Origin: Clostridiales bacterium VE202-21
GTDB lineage: Bacteria; Bacillota; Clostridia; Lachnospirales; Lachnospiraceae
Assembly (NCBI GenBank): GCA_000509105.1
Contig: BAIF02000060.1
Span: 1 to 64,000, forward strand
Length of the DNA: 64,000 nucleotides
Direction: 5' to 3'
The position numbers were made by a program, and so were the translations under genes. A model generated the notes under the pieces. That model did not search any database. It was not told the origin of the DNA and saw only the letters and a list, made by a program, of their open reading frames with translations. Shown piece by piece: positions 38,534 to 48,159 of this stretch (position 1 is the first letter of the stretch; each line of letters begins with the position of its first letter).

Positions 38534-38705
38534 GGCGGCGGTAAGCGCCCCTTCATCAAAAAGAGCATTGAAATATGGACCGTCTGCAGGGTTACAAGCC
38601 CTGCAGGCGAGCTGACCTGCAGGGTGAATGCATCGGCATTCACGCGAATGTCAGCGGTGTCCAATATTTCAATGCTCTTTTTGATTAGGGGCGCTTACCG
38701 CCGCC
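38534..38705 (+). repeat. foldback element with branched core, copy B
   Basis: Arms of about 42 bases pair almost perfectly (38534-38580 with 38659-38705): 18 paired bases, a small mismatch, then 19 and 5 more. They enclose an 88-base core (38576-38663) with three further helices. One is an 11-bp stem around TTACAAG (38581-38609). The second is GCTGAC pairing with GTCAGC (38611-38616 and 38650-38655). The third is GTGAATGC-ATCG-GCATTCAC (38624-38643). The reverse complement of 50788-50873 has the same order of helices with compensatory base changes. It lies between convergent lysC and the XRE gene. Confidence 0.85.
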
Positions 38706-38760
38706 GGCAGCTCTCAGCTAGGCCATATTCCCATTTCCTCCGGCGTCCGCATACCCTCTA

Positions 38761-39135
38761 CTATTCAACGAGTAGCCTTTTGACTACTGCTTTTACGTCT
38801 TCACCTGCATTCCGAACGCCCATGACAATTGCAACCTCTTCTTCTGAAAGATATATGGTGTCACCGGTCAGGAGTTCTATTCCTGGTTGAAATGGTCCTT
38901 TATCCTCCTGGATTATGCCGTCTGCCCTGTAGGGATGTTTAATCAGATCGTCCAGTGTTATGTTATAAATCTGTGCAATTTTAAGGAGCAGGTCTAAATC
39001 CGGCGTTCTTTTGCCGGTTTCGTAGTTTGAATATGCCTGCCGGGAGATGTTCAGCGCTCTACCAAGTTCTTTTTGAGTCATTCTGCGGGCCTTTCTGTAA
39101 CGCCCCAAGTTTTCAACCAGTTGTATATTGGCCAA
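38761..39135 (-). CDS. XRE family transcriptional regulator
   Basis: This 124-residue protein has an N-terminal lambda-repressor-like helix-turn-helix (about residues 8-62: LGRYRKARRMTQKELGRAL then NISRQAYSNYETGKRTPDL). Its C-terminal 60 residues are of unknown type and contain LSEEEVAIVMGVRNAGED. It starts at TTG 39135, which has GGAGG seven bases upstream; the open frame continues 40 residues further upstream without a signal and without family resemblance. It is probably autoregulated. No neighbouring operon clearly indicates its target. Confidence 0.8.
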   Translation of the reverse strand: MANIQLVENLGRYRKARRMTQKELGRALNISRQAYSNYETGKRTPDLDLLLKIAQIYNITLDDLIKHPYRADGIIQEDKGPFQPGIELLTGDTIYLSEEEVAIVMGVRNAGEDVKAVVKRLLVE

Positions 39136-39260
39136 TGTGACACCTCCATTCACAGGAAAATTGAAATCTTCATAAATTATAGCAATTTTTCCTGCAAATA
39201 GATATTTTTGCCACGAAACGTATATTCGATGTAAAAAGCAACTTTTCGTTGCCATCTGTT

Positions 39261-39707
39261 TTATCGGCTTAATATGCTGTTGTGGTACCTGGAGGAGAAG
39301 GTGACATCTTCCCCGAACCAGGATGGCGCCTGGAAGGAGACGGCGGTTTCCTCATCTGGAAATTCAACTTCAGCCAGAATCAGCGGCTCCAGATCGCCGT
39401 GAAAAAGATCCAGCTCAATAGTAAGTCCGTTGTCCAGCGGCAGCATATAGCGTGTCTTCTGGATCAGCCGTCCGTCAATTTTTGCTTTCAGGTGCTGATA
39501 GGCCTCTGACGTCAGGGGGAGGTTGTATTCCTCGCGTACCATCAGCCCTCTTGATTTATAGGTGAGTACGTAGTCTTCGTTGTCTCTCCGGATGCGCACC
39601 ACGGGTTCTGTACAGAGATAGCCCTGCTCGATCTGCCGGCTTGGATACTCTTCCAGGCGGCAGGGAATGTTGTCTTTATCGATCAGATATTTGCGTTCGA
39701 TTTCCAT
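39261..39707 (-). CDS. CYTH domain protein
   Basis: This 148-residue cytosolic protein belongs to the CYTH (triphosphate tunnel metalloenzyme) superfamily. The signature ExExK is visible at the start as EIERKYL. Alternating charged strands follow (VVRIRRDNEDYVLTYKSRG, TIELDLFHGDLEPLILAEVEF) that would line the tunnel. Bacterial members hydrolyse inorganic triphosphate or act as adenylate cyclases, and the substrate here is unknown. It is divergent from the DJ-1-like gene. Confidence 0.88.
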   Translation of the reverse strand: MEIERKYLIDKDNIPCRLEEYPSRQIEQGYLCTEPVVRIRRDNEDYVLTYKSRGLMVREEYNLPLTSEAYQHLKAKIDGRLIQKTRYMLPLDNGLTIELDLFHGDLEPLILAEVEFPDEETAVSFQAPSWFGEDVTFSSRYHNSILSR

Positions 39708-39848
39708 AAAGTGCTCCTTATCATTTTTTTATTATCATAATACTGCGTGTAAAAATTGTAAACCATTGCATTTCCAGACTTCATTTGATACACTGAAATT
39801 GCGCTGAAAATGCAGACAGTAAAGTGTAATTTGAAGGAGGAATCAGTG

Positions 39849-40397
39849 ATGAAGGATGTAAAAGTATTTCTGGCGGACGGCTTTGAAGAAATCGAAGGAC
39901 TCACCGTTGTGGATCTGCTCCGAAGGGCGGGGGCTGCCGTCGATACAGTATCCGTAACCGGATGTTCTGTGATCAGCGGTGCCCATGGAATCAAGGTGGA
40001 GGCAGATATTCTGTTTGAAGAGGCAGACTTTTCCGGGACAGATATGCTGGTACTGCCGGGAGGCATGCCGGGTACAGTGCATCTCCAGGAGCATCCGGGG
40101 CTGAACGGGCTTCTCAGGGACTTTTACGGCAGGGAAAAATATATTGCGGCAATCTGTGCGGCGCCGAGTATTCTGGGAGGACTTGGATTTCTGAAAGGAC
40201 GCAGGGCATGTTCCTACCCCTCAAAAGAGAAGGAACTGACCGGTGCGGAAGTGGTACGGACACCTGTGGCAGTGGATGGAAACATCATAACGAGCCGTGG
40301 AATGGGTACTGCCATACCATTTTCCCTGGAATTGATTTCCTTACTGTGCGGGGCTGAAAAGTCAGACGAAGTCAGAGCGTCAATCATATTTGGGTAA
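39849..40397 (+). CDS. DJ-1/PfpI family protein
   Basis: This 182-residue protein has the class I glutamine amidotransferase-like fold of the DJ-1/ThiJ group: MKDVKVFLADGFEEIEGLTV, the acidic-site strand with Glu near residue 15, the LVLPGGMPG loop and the nucleophile elbow IAAICAAPSIL with the reactive Cys near residue 104. AAGGAGG lies nine bases before the ATG at 39849. Family members act as glyoxalases, deglycases or redox sensors, and the label thiazole biosynthesis protein often attached to them is doubtful. Confidence 0.87.
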   Translation: MKDVKVFLADGFEEIEGLTVVDLLRRAGAAVDTVSVTGCSVISGAHGIKVEADILFEEADFSGTDMLVLPGGMPGTVHLQEHPGLNGLLRDFYGREKYIAAICAAPSILGGLGFLKGRRACSYPSKEKELTGAEVVRTPVAVDGNIITSRGMGTAIPFSLELISLLCGAEKSDEVRASIIFG

Positions 40398-40581
40398 AAA
40401 GTATCCAAAAGGCTTAAAAAACCCCGAAAAATAAGGAATAACAAGTAAAAAGTACTGGAAATTTACTGACGAATGTGCTATACTCCTTTAATGACTGTGA
40501 ATGTATATTATCAGGTACGGAACCGCCTGACTGATACAAAACTGCATGACGAATGGTACGAATCAAGGAGGAAGATAAAAA

Positions 40582-41868
40582 ATGAGTTTACAGGTAGAAA
40601 AGTTAGAACATAATATGGCGAAACTTACAATCGAAGTTCCGGCCGAGGAAGTGGAGCAGGCTCTCCAGGCATCATACTTAAAACAGCGCAATCAGATTAG
40701 TATGCCTGGTTTCCGCAAAGGAAAAGTGCCGAGACAGATGGTTGAGAAGATGTACGGACCGGAAGTGTTCTATGATGATGCGGCAAACAAGCTTGTTCAG
40801 GAAGCCTACGCAAAAGCTTTTGATGAGTGCGAGCTGGAGCTTGTGACACCGCCGGATATCGATGTTGTACAGCTGGAAAAGGGAAAGCCGTTTATCTTTA
40901 CTGCAGAAGTTGCAGTAAAGCCGGAAGTGACCCTTGGCGAATATAAAGGATTAAAGGTAGATAAGATATCCACCAGAGTTACCGCAAAAGAAATCGATGA
41001 AGAGATCGACAAAGAGCGCGAGCGCAATGCGAGAACTGTCGATGTGACAGACCGCGCAGTGGAGGATAACGACCAGATCACACTGGATTTTGAAGGATTT
41101 GTTGACGGAGTGGCATTCCCAGGCGGAAAAGCACAGGATTATCCGCTGGTTATCGGATCCGGATCATTCATCCCGGGATTCGAGGAGCAGTTGATCGGCG
41201 CTGAGATCGGCAAAGAGATGGAAGTCAATGTGACATTCCCGGAGGAATATCAGTCAGCAGAACTTGCTGGAAAAGATGCTGTATTTAAATGTACAGTGCA
41301 TGCAATCAAGGCAAAGGAGCTTCCGGAACTGGACGATGAGTTTGCTTCTGAAGTATCCGAGTGTGAGACACTGGAAGACTATAAGGCAGAAGTAAAGAAA
41401 AAGATCAAAGAGCGCAAAGAACGCGAAGGAAAAGAAAAGAAAGAGAATCAGGTAATTGATATGGCTGCAGAGAATGCGCAGGTAGACATTCCAGAAGCGA
41501 TGATCCAGATGAAGATGAGAGAGATCTTAGGGGAATTAGAACAGCGCATCCAGCAGCAGGGCCTGAGCATGGAGCAGTACCTTCAGTTTACGGGTGTGTC
41601 AAAAGAGGGTATGCTTGCGGAGTTAAGGCCGGAGGCAGAGAAGCGTATTAAGACGAAACTGGTTATGGAAGCAATCGTAAAAGCTGAGAATCTTGAGACA
41701 TCCGAGGAACGTCTGCAGGAAGAACTGCAGAAGATGGCGGATGCTTATGAGATGGAAGTTGAGAAACTCAGAGGCTTCATGGGAGAGAATGAAAAGAAGC
41801 AGATGGAGGATGGCCTTGCCGTACAGGAAGCCATTAAACTGCTGGTAGCTTCTGCTGTGGAAGAGTAA
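40582..41868 (+). CDS. tig: trigger factor
   Basis: Trigger factor is the ribosome-bound chaperone and peptidyl-prolyl isomerase that meets nascent chains. The 428-residue protein has the ribosome-binding signature GFRKGKVPR (about residues 44-52), the FKBP domain (about 155-240, DQITLDFEGFVDG to AELAGKDAVFKCTVHAIK cut) and a charged helical C-terminal chaperone domain. CAAGGAGGA precedes the ATG. It heads the tig-clpP-clpX-lon run, a common order in Firmicutes. Confidence 0.96.
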   Translation: MSLQVEKLEHNMAKLTIEVPAEEVEQALQASYLKQRNQISMPGFRKGKVPRQMVEKMYGPEVFYDDAANKLVQEAYAKAFDECELELVTPPDIDVVQLEKGKPFIFTAEVAVKPEVTLGEYKGLKVDKISTRVTAKEIDEEIDKERERNARTVDVTDRAVEDNDQITLDFEGFVDGVAFPGGKAQDYPLVIGSGSFIPGFEEQLIGAEIGKEMEVNVTFPEEYQSAELAGKDAVFKCTVHAIKAKELPELDDEFASEVSECETLEDYKAEVKKKIKERKEREGKEKKENQVIDMAAENAQVDIPEAMIQMKMREILGELEQRIQQQGLSMEQYLQFTGVSKEGMLAELRPEAEKRIKTKLVMEAIVKAENLETSEERLQEELQKMADAYEMEVEKLRGFMGENEKKQMEDGLAVQEAIKLLVASAVEE

Positions 41869-41962
41869 ATGAATGGGCTTTATGACTGAGCAGAGATAAC
41901 CCGGTGACTAGCCCGGCACCTGTCGGGCAGTCCGTATTCAAAAATTATTAGGAGGGACATCA

Positions 41963-42544
41963 ATGAGTTTAGTACCTTATGTCATTGAGCAGACGAGCCG
42001 TGGAGAACGTTCCTACGACATATACTCAAGATTATTAAAAGAAAGAATCATTTTCCTTGGAGAAGAGGTAAATGATGTGTCGGCAAGCGTAATTGTTGCA
42101 GAGCTTCTTTTTTTGGAAGCGGAGGATCCGGATAAGGATATCCAGCTGTACATCAACAGTCCTGGTGGTTCTGTAACCTCAGGAATGGCAATCTACGACA
42201 CCATGCAGTACATCAAGTGCGACGTTTCTACCGTGTGTATCGGTATGGCGGCAAGCATGGGGGCATTTTTGCTGTCAGGCGGCAAGAAGGGCAAACGCTT
42301 TGCGCTTCCTAACGCCGAGATTATGATTCATCAGCCGTCAGGCGGAGCACAGGGGCAGGCAACTGAGATTCAGATTGTAGCAGAGCATATTCTGAAGACA
42401 CGCCAGAAGTTGAACCAGATACTGGCCGAGAACACCGGACAGAGCCTGGACGTGATCAAGGTCGATACAGAGAGGGACAATTATATGTCGGCTCTGGAGG
42501 CTAAGGAGTATGGATTAATAGATGAGGTAATTGCCAGTCATTAA
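41963..42544 (+). CDS. clpP: ATP-dependent Clp protease proteolytic subunit
   Basis: ClpP forms the double-heptamer serine protease chamber fed by ClpX or other Clp ATPases. The 193-residue subunit has the catalytic Ser in [14 protein letters not shown] (about 97), His in [12 protein letters not shown] (about 122) and the Asp within the helix near TGQSLDVI (about 171). The start follows TTAGGAGGGA. The N-terminus [20 protein letters not shown] is the mature processed form's usual context. clpX starts 24 bases later. Confidence 0.97.
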   Translation: MSLVPYVIEQTSRGERSYDIYSRLLKERIIFLGEEVNDVSASVIVAELLFLEAEDPDKDIQLYINSPGGSVTSGMAIYDTMQYIKCDVSTVCIGMAASMGAFLLSGGKKGKRFALPNAEIMIHQPSGGAQGQATEIQIVAEHILKTRQKLNQILAENTGQSLDVIKVDTERDNYMSALEAKEYGLIDEVIASH

Positions 42545-42568
42545 GGGCAATATGAGGTGAAAAGCATT

Positions 42569-43839
42569 ATGGCAGGAAAAGTAAGCGATGATACAGTGAG
42601 ATGTTCTTTCTGTAATAAGACGCAGGCGCAGGTGCGTAAGCTGATCGCAGGTCCGAACGGAGCATATATCTGTGATGAGTGCATTGACGTGTGTGCCGAG
42701 ATTATTGAGGAAGAATTCGAGTACGATGAGATAAGAGCGTTTGATGATATTAATCTTCTGAAGCCGGAGGAAATAAAGACATTTCTGGACGAGTACGTAA
42801 TCGGACAGGATGAAGCAAAGAAAGTCCTTTCAGTAGCTGTATATAATCATTACAAGCGGATTATGGCAGAGCAGGATTTAGGAGTGGAGCTGCAAAAGAG
42901 TAATATACTGATGCTTGGGCCGACTGGCTGCGGTAAAACGCTGCTTGCTCAGACTCTTGCGAAGATTCTGAATGTACCATTTGCTATTGCAGATGCCACG
43001 GCATTAACTGAGGCCGGTTATGTGGGAGAGGATGTAGAGAATATCCTCCTGAAGGTGATTCAGGCCGCGGATGGAGACATTGCCCGCGCAGAGCACGGCA
43101 TCATCTATATCGATGAGATCGATAAAATTACAAGAAAATCTGAAAATCCGTCCATCACACGTGACGTATCCGGTGAGGGAGTACAGCAGGCACTCTTGAA
43201 GATTATCGAGGGTACTGTTGCATCGGTTCCCCCCCAGGGGGGAGAAAACATCCCCATCAGGAATTGATACAGATTGACACGACAAACATCCTGTTTATCT
43301 GCGGCGGAGCGTTTGAGGGGATCGATAAGATGATTGAGACCCGTATCGATAAGAAGTCGATTGGATTCAATGCGGAGATTGCATCCAAGCATGAATACAA
43401 TGTCGATGTGCTGCTGCATCAGGTATTGCCGCAGGATCTGGTAAAGTTTGGACTTATACCGGAGCTTGTCGGACGTCTGCCTGTGACGGTGACCTTGGAT
43501 ATGCTGGATGAAGAGGCCCTGATCAGGATACTGACAGAGCCGAAGAGTGCAATTGTGAAGCAGTATCAGAAGCTGCTGGAATTAGACGGCGTTAGGCTTG
43601 ACTTTGATGAGGATGCCCTCTACGCAATCGCAGAGACATCTTTTGCAAGAAAGACAGGAGCCAGAGGCCTTAGGGCGATCATGGAAGATATTATGATGGA
43701 CACCATGTTTAAGGTGCCGTCTGATGATACGATCAAAGGATGCCGTATCACAAAAGAAGTGGTGAAAGGGACGGGAAAACCATTGTATGAATGCGATGGT
43801 GAAGAACGCAGATCGTTCCTGGCATCGGAGAGTGCATAA
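42569..43839 (+). CDS. clpX: ClpX ATPase, interrupted by one frameshift
   Basis: ClpX unfolds tagged proteins and passes them to ClpP. The zinc-binding domain CSFCNKTQ...CDECIDVC, Walker [16 protein letters not shown], Walker B IIYIDEID and the [18 protein letters not shown] segment are intact. The frame breaks at the run of six Gs (43237-43242): one more G would give [21 protein letters not shown], and the second half then runs correctly to 43839 (about 423 residues). With the deletion, translation would stop at 43267. Sequencing error in the C7/G6 run is most likely. The start at ATG 42569 has GAGGTG nine bases upstream. Confidence 0.92.
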
Positions 43840-43846
43840 GAAAGAC

Positions 43847-43882
43847 AGGCGGGTGCAGTGGTATACCATGTATCCGCCTTTT
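43847..43882 (+). terminator. terminator between clpX and lon
   Basis: AGGCGGGT pairs with ATCCGCCT (one G-T pair), with GGTATACC as an inner palindrome, and TTTT follows. It lies just after clpX. Confidence 0.65.
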
Positions 43883-43933
43883 CACATGCACATAAAAAGC
43901 CGGTAAGGCAGTTTAGTGGGTGGAGGAGATAAT

Positions 43934-46284
43934 ATGAAAAGTGAGAAACAGAGCCTTCCGATGGTTGCGCTGCGTGGTATGACTATCATGCCGGAGATGG
44001 TGGTGCATTTTGATGTAAGCCGCCAGCGTTCAATAGCGGCGATCCAGGAGGCTATGGTAGAAGATCAGAAGATTTTCATGATAACGCAGAAAGATCTGGA
44101 GACTGAGAATCCAAAGCAGGAGGATCTTTATGAAGTAGGAACCGTAGGAACGATCAAACAAATTATTAAGCTGCCGAAGCATATCATGCGGGTACTCGTT
44201 TCCGGGGAGACGAGAGGCGTCCTGCAGAAGATTGAATACGAGGATCCCTATCTGCGCGCGGAAGTGGATGTTATGGACGAATCCGATGTGCTGATTAGAG
44301 ATGATTTGAATGCACAGGCCATGGAGCGCGGCCTTAAAGATATGTTTGTGGACTTTGCGGCAAAGAGCGGGAAGATGTCCAAAGAATCAGTGGCTCAGGT
44401 TCTGGAGATTAAGGGGCTGAAAAAGCTGGTCGATGAGATCGCGGCCAATACTCCGCTGTTCTATACAGATCTTCAGGAGATTCTGAATGAAACGGATTTT
44501 TGGAAGCGTTACGAGGCACTGGCCTTTAAATTGGTGAATGAAATACAGATTATGAATCTGAAAGAAGAGATCCAGATGAAAGTAAAGGAGAGGGTGGATA
44601 AACACCAGAGAGAATATATTCTCCGGGAACAGTTAAAACTAATCCGGGAGGAACTGGGTGACGATACAACCCTCTCGGATGCTGAGGAGTTTGAAAAAGC
44701 GGCGAAGGGGCTGAAGGCTCCCAAGGAAGTGAAAGAGAAGCTGGCTAAGGAAATCAGCCGTTTTAAAAGTTCCCTGAACAGTCCTGCAGAAAGCGGCGTC
44801 ATCAGGACCTACATCGAGACGCTGCTGGAAATGCCGTGGAATAAGTCGGTGAAAGACAGCGGAGATATCGAATTCGCCCGGAAAGTGCTGGATGAGGATC
44901 ACTACGGTCTGGAGCAGGTAAAGGAGAGAGTGCTGGAGTTTCTGGCCGTGCGTTCCCTGACCAAAAAGGGAGAAAGTCCGATTCTGTGTCTGGTGGGCCC
45001 GCCGGGAACCGGTAAGACCTCGATTGCCAAGTCCCTTGCAAGGGCGCTGAAAAAGCCTTATGTCAGAATTTCCCTGGGCGGTGTGCGGGATGAAGCGAGA
45101 TCCGCGGCCATAGAAAGACATATGTGGGAGCTATGCCAGGCAGAATCGCGAATGGGATGAAGAGCGCAGGCGTGAAAAATCCGGTTATGCTGCTTGACGA
45201 GATCGACAAAGTAAGCACCGATTATAAGGGCGATACATTTTCTGCTCTCTTGGAAGTACTGGACAGCGAGCAAAACAGCAAGTTCAGGGATCATTATCTG
45301 GAGGTGCCGATGGACCTGTCAGAAGTGCTGTTTATTACGACGGCAAATACACTGCAGACCATACCGAGGCCGCTTCTGGATCGTATGGAAGTGATTGAAG
45401 TGAGCAGCTACACGGAGAACGAGAAGCTCCACATTGCCATAGAGCATCTGATTCCAAAACAGCTGGAGAAGCATGGATTGAAAGAGGAGCAGCTGACTTT
45501 CAGTAAGCATGCGATCTGGAAGATGGCACGCAACTATACTAAGGAAGCCGGTGTCAGACAGCTGGAGAGGGAGATCGGGAATATCTGCAGAAAGGCTGCT
45601 AAGGAAATACTGACAGTAAACAAGAATAAGATCACGATAACAGAGAAGAATATTCATAAATATCTCGGAAAAGAAAAATATACGTATCAGATGGCAAATG
45701 TTTCGGACGAGATCGGTATTGTACGCGGCCTGGCTTGGACAAGTGTGGGTGGTGACACGCTTCAGATTGAAGTGAACGTCATGCCGGGAAATGGCGAGAT
45801 TATGCTGACAGGGCAGCTGGGTGACGTGATGAAGGAATCGGCGCGAACAGGGATCAGCTATATTCGTTCCATCAGCAGGCGGTATCAGATTGCGGAGGAT
45901 TTTTTCGAAAAGCACGATATCCATGTACACATTCCAGAGGGGGCGGTTCCAAAAGACGGCCCTTCCGCAGGAATTACTATGGCAACGGCTATGCTTTCTG
46001 CCATTACGGAACAGAAAGTCCGGGCAGATCTGGCCATGACCGGCGAAGTGACGCTGCGCGGCCGGGTGCTTCCGATTGGAGGACTGAAGGAGAAACTGCT
46101 TGCGGCGAAAAACGCGGGGATAAAGACGGTGCTGATTCCAAAAGAAAATAAAATAGATGTGGATGGCCTTTCCACCGAAATCACGAAGGGCCTGGAGATC
46201 CTGCCGGTTGAAAGTATGGATGAGGTACTGAAGGCGGCCCTGACCGGGGAGACGAGCGGGGATAAGCCACAGACAGGAGTATAG
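43934..46284 (+). CDS. lon: ATP-dependent protease La, interrupted by one frameshift
   Basis: Lon degrades misfolded and regulatory proteins with a fused AAA+ ATPase and Ser/Lys protease. The N-terminal LON domain (LPMVALRGMTIMPEMVVHFD), Walker [16 protein letters not shown], Walker B LLDEIDK, catalytic Ser in PKDGPSAGITMA and Lys in GGLKEKLLAAKNAG are visible. Near 45095-45098 one G is missing: adding it turns DEARSAAIERHMW into the expected DEAEIRGHRRTYVGAMPGR. The corrected protein is about 783 residues. The ATG at 43934 follows GGAGGAG. engB follows after one base. Confidence 0.92.
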
Positions 46285-46285
46285 A

Positions 46286-46888
46286 ATGGTAATCAAAAAC
46301 ATTAATTTGGAGACAGTCTGCGGGATCACAAGCGTGCTTCCGGACAATGACAAGCCGGAGATCGCGTTCGCAGGGAAATCTAATGTAGGAAAATCTTCGC
46401 TGATCAATGCGCTGATGAACCGAAAATCCTATGCGAGAATATCCGCTACACCGGGTAAAACACAGACGATTAATTTTTATAATATCAACGAAGAGATGTA
46501 TCTCGTAGACCTGCCGGGCTATGGCTATGCAAAAGTCTCAGAAAAGGAAAAGGTACAGTGGGGAAAGCTGATTGAGCGTTATCTGAATGGATCCACCCAG
46601 CTGAAGGCCATTTTTCTGCTGATTGATATCCGGCATGAGCCTTCTGCTAACGATAAGATGATGTACAGCTGGATTGTGGAACAGGGATTCCAGCCGATCA
46701 TCATTGCCACAAAGCTGGATAAACTAAAGAGAAGCCAGATTCAGAAGCATGTGAAAATGGTAAGAGAGGGCCTTGATCTGGTTCCAGGGACGAAGATTAT
46801 TCCGTTCTCCTCAACCACAAAACAGGGCAGAGATGAGATTTGGGAGCTCATAGAAAGCGAGTATTTAGACAGAGCAGAGGTGGAGTAG
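46286..46888 (+). CDS. engB: ribosome biogenesis GTP-binding protein YihA/YsxC
   Basis: EngB is an essential GTPase for large-subunit ribosome assembly. The 200-residue protein shows G1 AGKSNVGKSSLINALMNRK cut at the Walker loop, G3 LVDLPGYGYAKVS, G4 TKLDKL and the G5 region FSSTTKQG. It is translationally linked to lon (one-base gap) and to the downstream permease (two-base gap), so all three are in one operon. Confidence 0.95.
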   Translation: MVIKNINLETVCGITSVLPDNDKPEIAFAGKSNVGKSSLINALMNRKSYARISATPGKTQTINFYNINEEMYLVDLPGYGYAKVSEKEKVQWGKLIERYLNGSTQLKAIFLLIDIRHEPSANDKMMYSWIVEQGFQPIIIATKLDKLKRSQIQKHVKMVREGLDLVPGTKIIPFSSTTKQGRDEIWELIESEYLDRAEVE

Positions 46889-46890
46889 AT

Positions 46891-48009
46891 ATGGAGAACA
46901 GACGGCCGTACTGGCAGGTGGCTGTAAGCCTTGTTTTTAGTCTTGCGGCGACAGCGGCTTTTGTGTTTATTGGAATAAAATCAATCGGATTTTTTATGCC
47001 GTTTGTCATCGGCTGGATAATATCGGCGATTGCCACGCCCGTAGTGAACTGGCTGGAGAAAAGATTGAAGATTGTGAAAAAGCTGGGTTCGGCCCTGATT
47101 GTAATTGTAGTGCTGGCATTGATCGTACTGCTTATTTACTTTGCCGTCAGCAAAGTATCTGCGGAGATCGGGGATCTGATTAAAAATTTTCCGGATCTTT
47201 ACGCCCAGCTGGAAGTAGGCCTGCGCGAGATCGGGAGCACACTGTCGGGAGTATTCTCGAAGCTACCGGCGGGTATACAAAACGGTTGGAATGCTGTTGT
47301 TGCAAACCTGGATCAGTCGATGGGCGAGCTGGTGAGTAAGATCAGCCAGCCGACGGTAACTGCAGCGGGCAACTTTGCAAAGAGTCTGCCGTCCTATCTG
47401 ATATCCTTTATTGTGGCGATGATGTCGGCCTACTTTTTTACGGTTCAGAGAGAAGAAGTGATCCTATGGCTGAAAAAGGTTTCCCCTCCATCGGTAGAAA
47501 AGCGGATGAGCCTTGTCATGGACAATCTGAAATATGCGGTGGGCGGATATTTCAAGGCGCAGTTCAAGATCATGGGAATTGTATTTCTTATCCTGTTTGC
47601 AGGACTGGGGATGTTCGGCGTACATTACGCCATCTTGATTGCGTTTCTGATCGCATTCCTGGACTTCCTGCCCTTTTTTGGTACGGGTACAGCCATGATA
47701 CCGTGGGCCTTGTATAAGCTCCTAACGGGGGATTACAAGATGACGGCGGCGCTGCTTGTAATCTATGTGATCACCCAGCTGGTGCGCCAGCTTCTGCAGC
47801 CGAAACTGGTAGGGGACAGCATGGGACTGAACCCGCTTGTGACGCTGCTGCTGCTTTATATTGGATACAAGGTGAGCAGCGTACTGGGGCTGATCCTGGC
47901 AGTGCCGATCGGAATGGTACTGATAAACATGTGCCAGGCAGGGGCCTTTGATTATATATTCGATGATGTAAAGATACTCGTGGAGGGGGTGCTGGGGCTG
48001 CGGGAGTAG
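46891..48009 (+). CDS. AI-2E family transporter (YtvI/PerM-like permease)
   Basis: This 372-residue polytopic membrane protein belongs to the AI-2E/PerM family. Hydrophobic segments are visible near residues 9-30, 31-50, 65-90, 160-180, 205-235, 240-270, 275-295 and 305-340. The conserved motif AFLIAFLDFLPFFGTGTAMIPW lies in the central part and PKLVGDSMGLNPLVTLLLLY near residue 310. Members include sporulation protein YtvI and Na+/H+ antiporters, so the substrate is open. The ATG at 46891 follows GAGGTGGAG inside the end of engB. A 28-bp hairpin follows. Confidence 0.85.
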   Translation: MENRRPYWQVAVSLVFSLAATAAFVFIGIKSIGFFMPFVIGWIISAIATPVVNWLEKRLKIVKKLGSALIVIVVLALIVLLIYFAVSKVSAEIGDLIKNFPDLYAQLEVGLREIGSTLSGVFSKLPAGIQNGWNAVVANLDQSMGELVSKISQPTVTAAGNFAKSLPSYLISFIVAMMSAYFFTVQREEVILWLKKVSPPSVEKRMSLVMDNLKYAVGGYFKAQFKIMGIVFLILFAGLGMFGVHYAILIAFLIAFLDFLPFFGTGTAMIPWALYKLLTGDYKMTAALLVIYVITQLVRQLLQPKLVGDSMGLNPLVTLLLLYIGYKVSSVLGLILAVPIGMVLINMCQAGAFDYIFDDVKILVEGVLGLRE

Positions 48010-48023
48010 GGGGCGTTATGTTC

Positions 48024-48090
48024 GCCTGCCAGCGGTTCTGGTATCAGGCACACACTTCTCCTGTGCCTGATACCAGAACCGCTGGCAGGC
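48024..48090. repeat. 28-bp perfect inverted repeat at a convergent junction (element D)
   Basis: Arms 48024-48051 and 48063-48090 are exactly complementary over 28 bases with an 11-base loop. It lies 14 bases after the permease stop, facing the convergent exosporium-like gene. There is no T tract and no copy of the branched core. It probably acts as a bidirectional terminator. Confidence 0.85.
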
Positions 48091-48159
48091 TGGGCGCATC
48101 CGGTAAGGAGATGCGGCGGATCAGGAGGTGGTTTAAACGGATGATGGTTAAGACTGATT

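Noticed and set aside
38534..38705. Integron attC site
   Set aside because: No integrase is nearby, the GTTRRRY and RYYYAAC core sites are absent, and the arms are far longer than attC stems.
42569..46284. Programmed frameshifting in clpX or lon
   Set aside because: These families are not known to use it, and the sites lack the stop-plus-slippery context seen in prfB; single-base sequencing loss is simpler.
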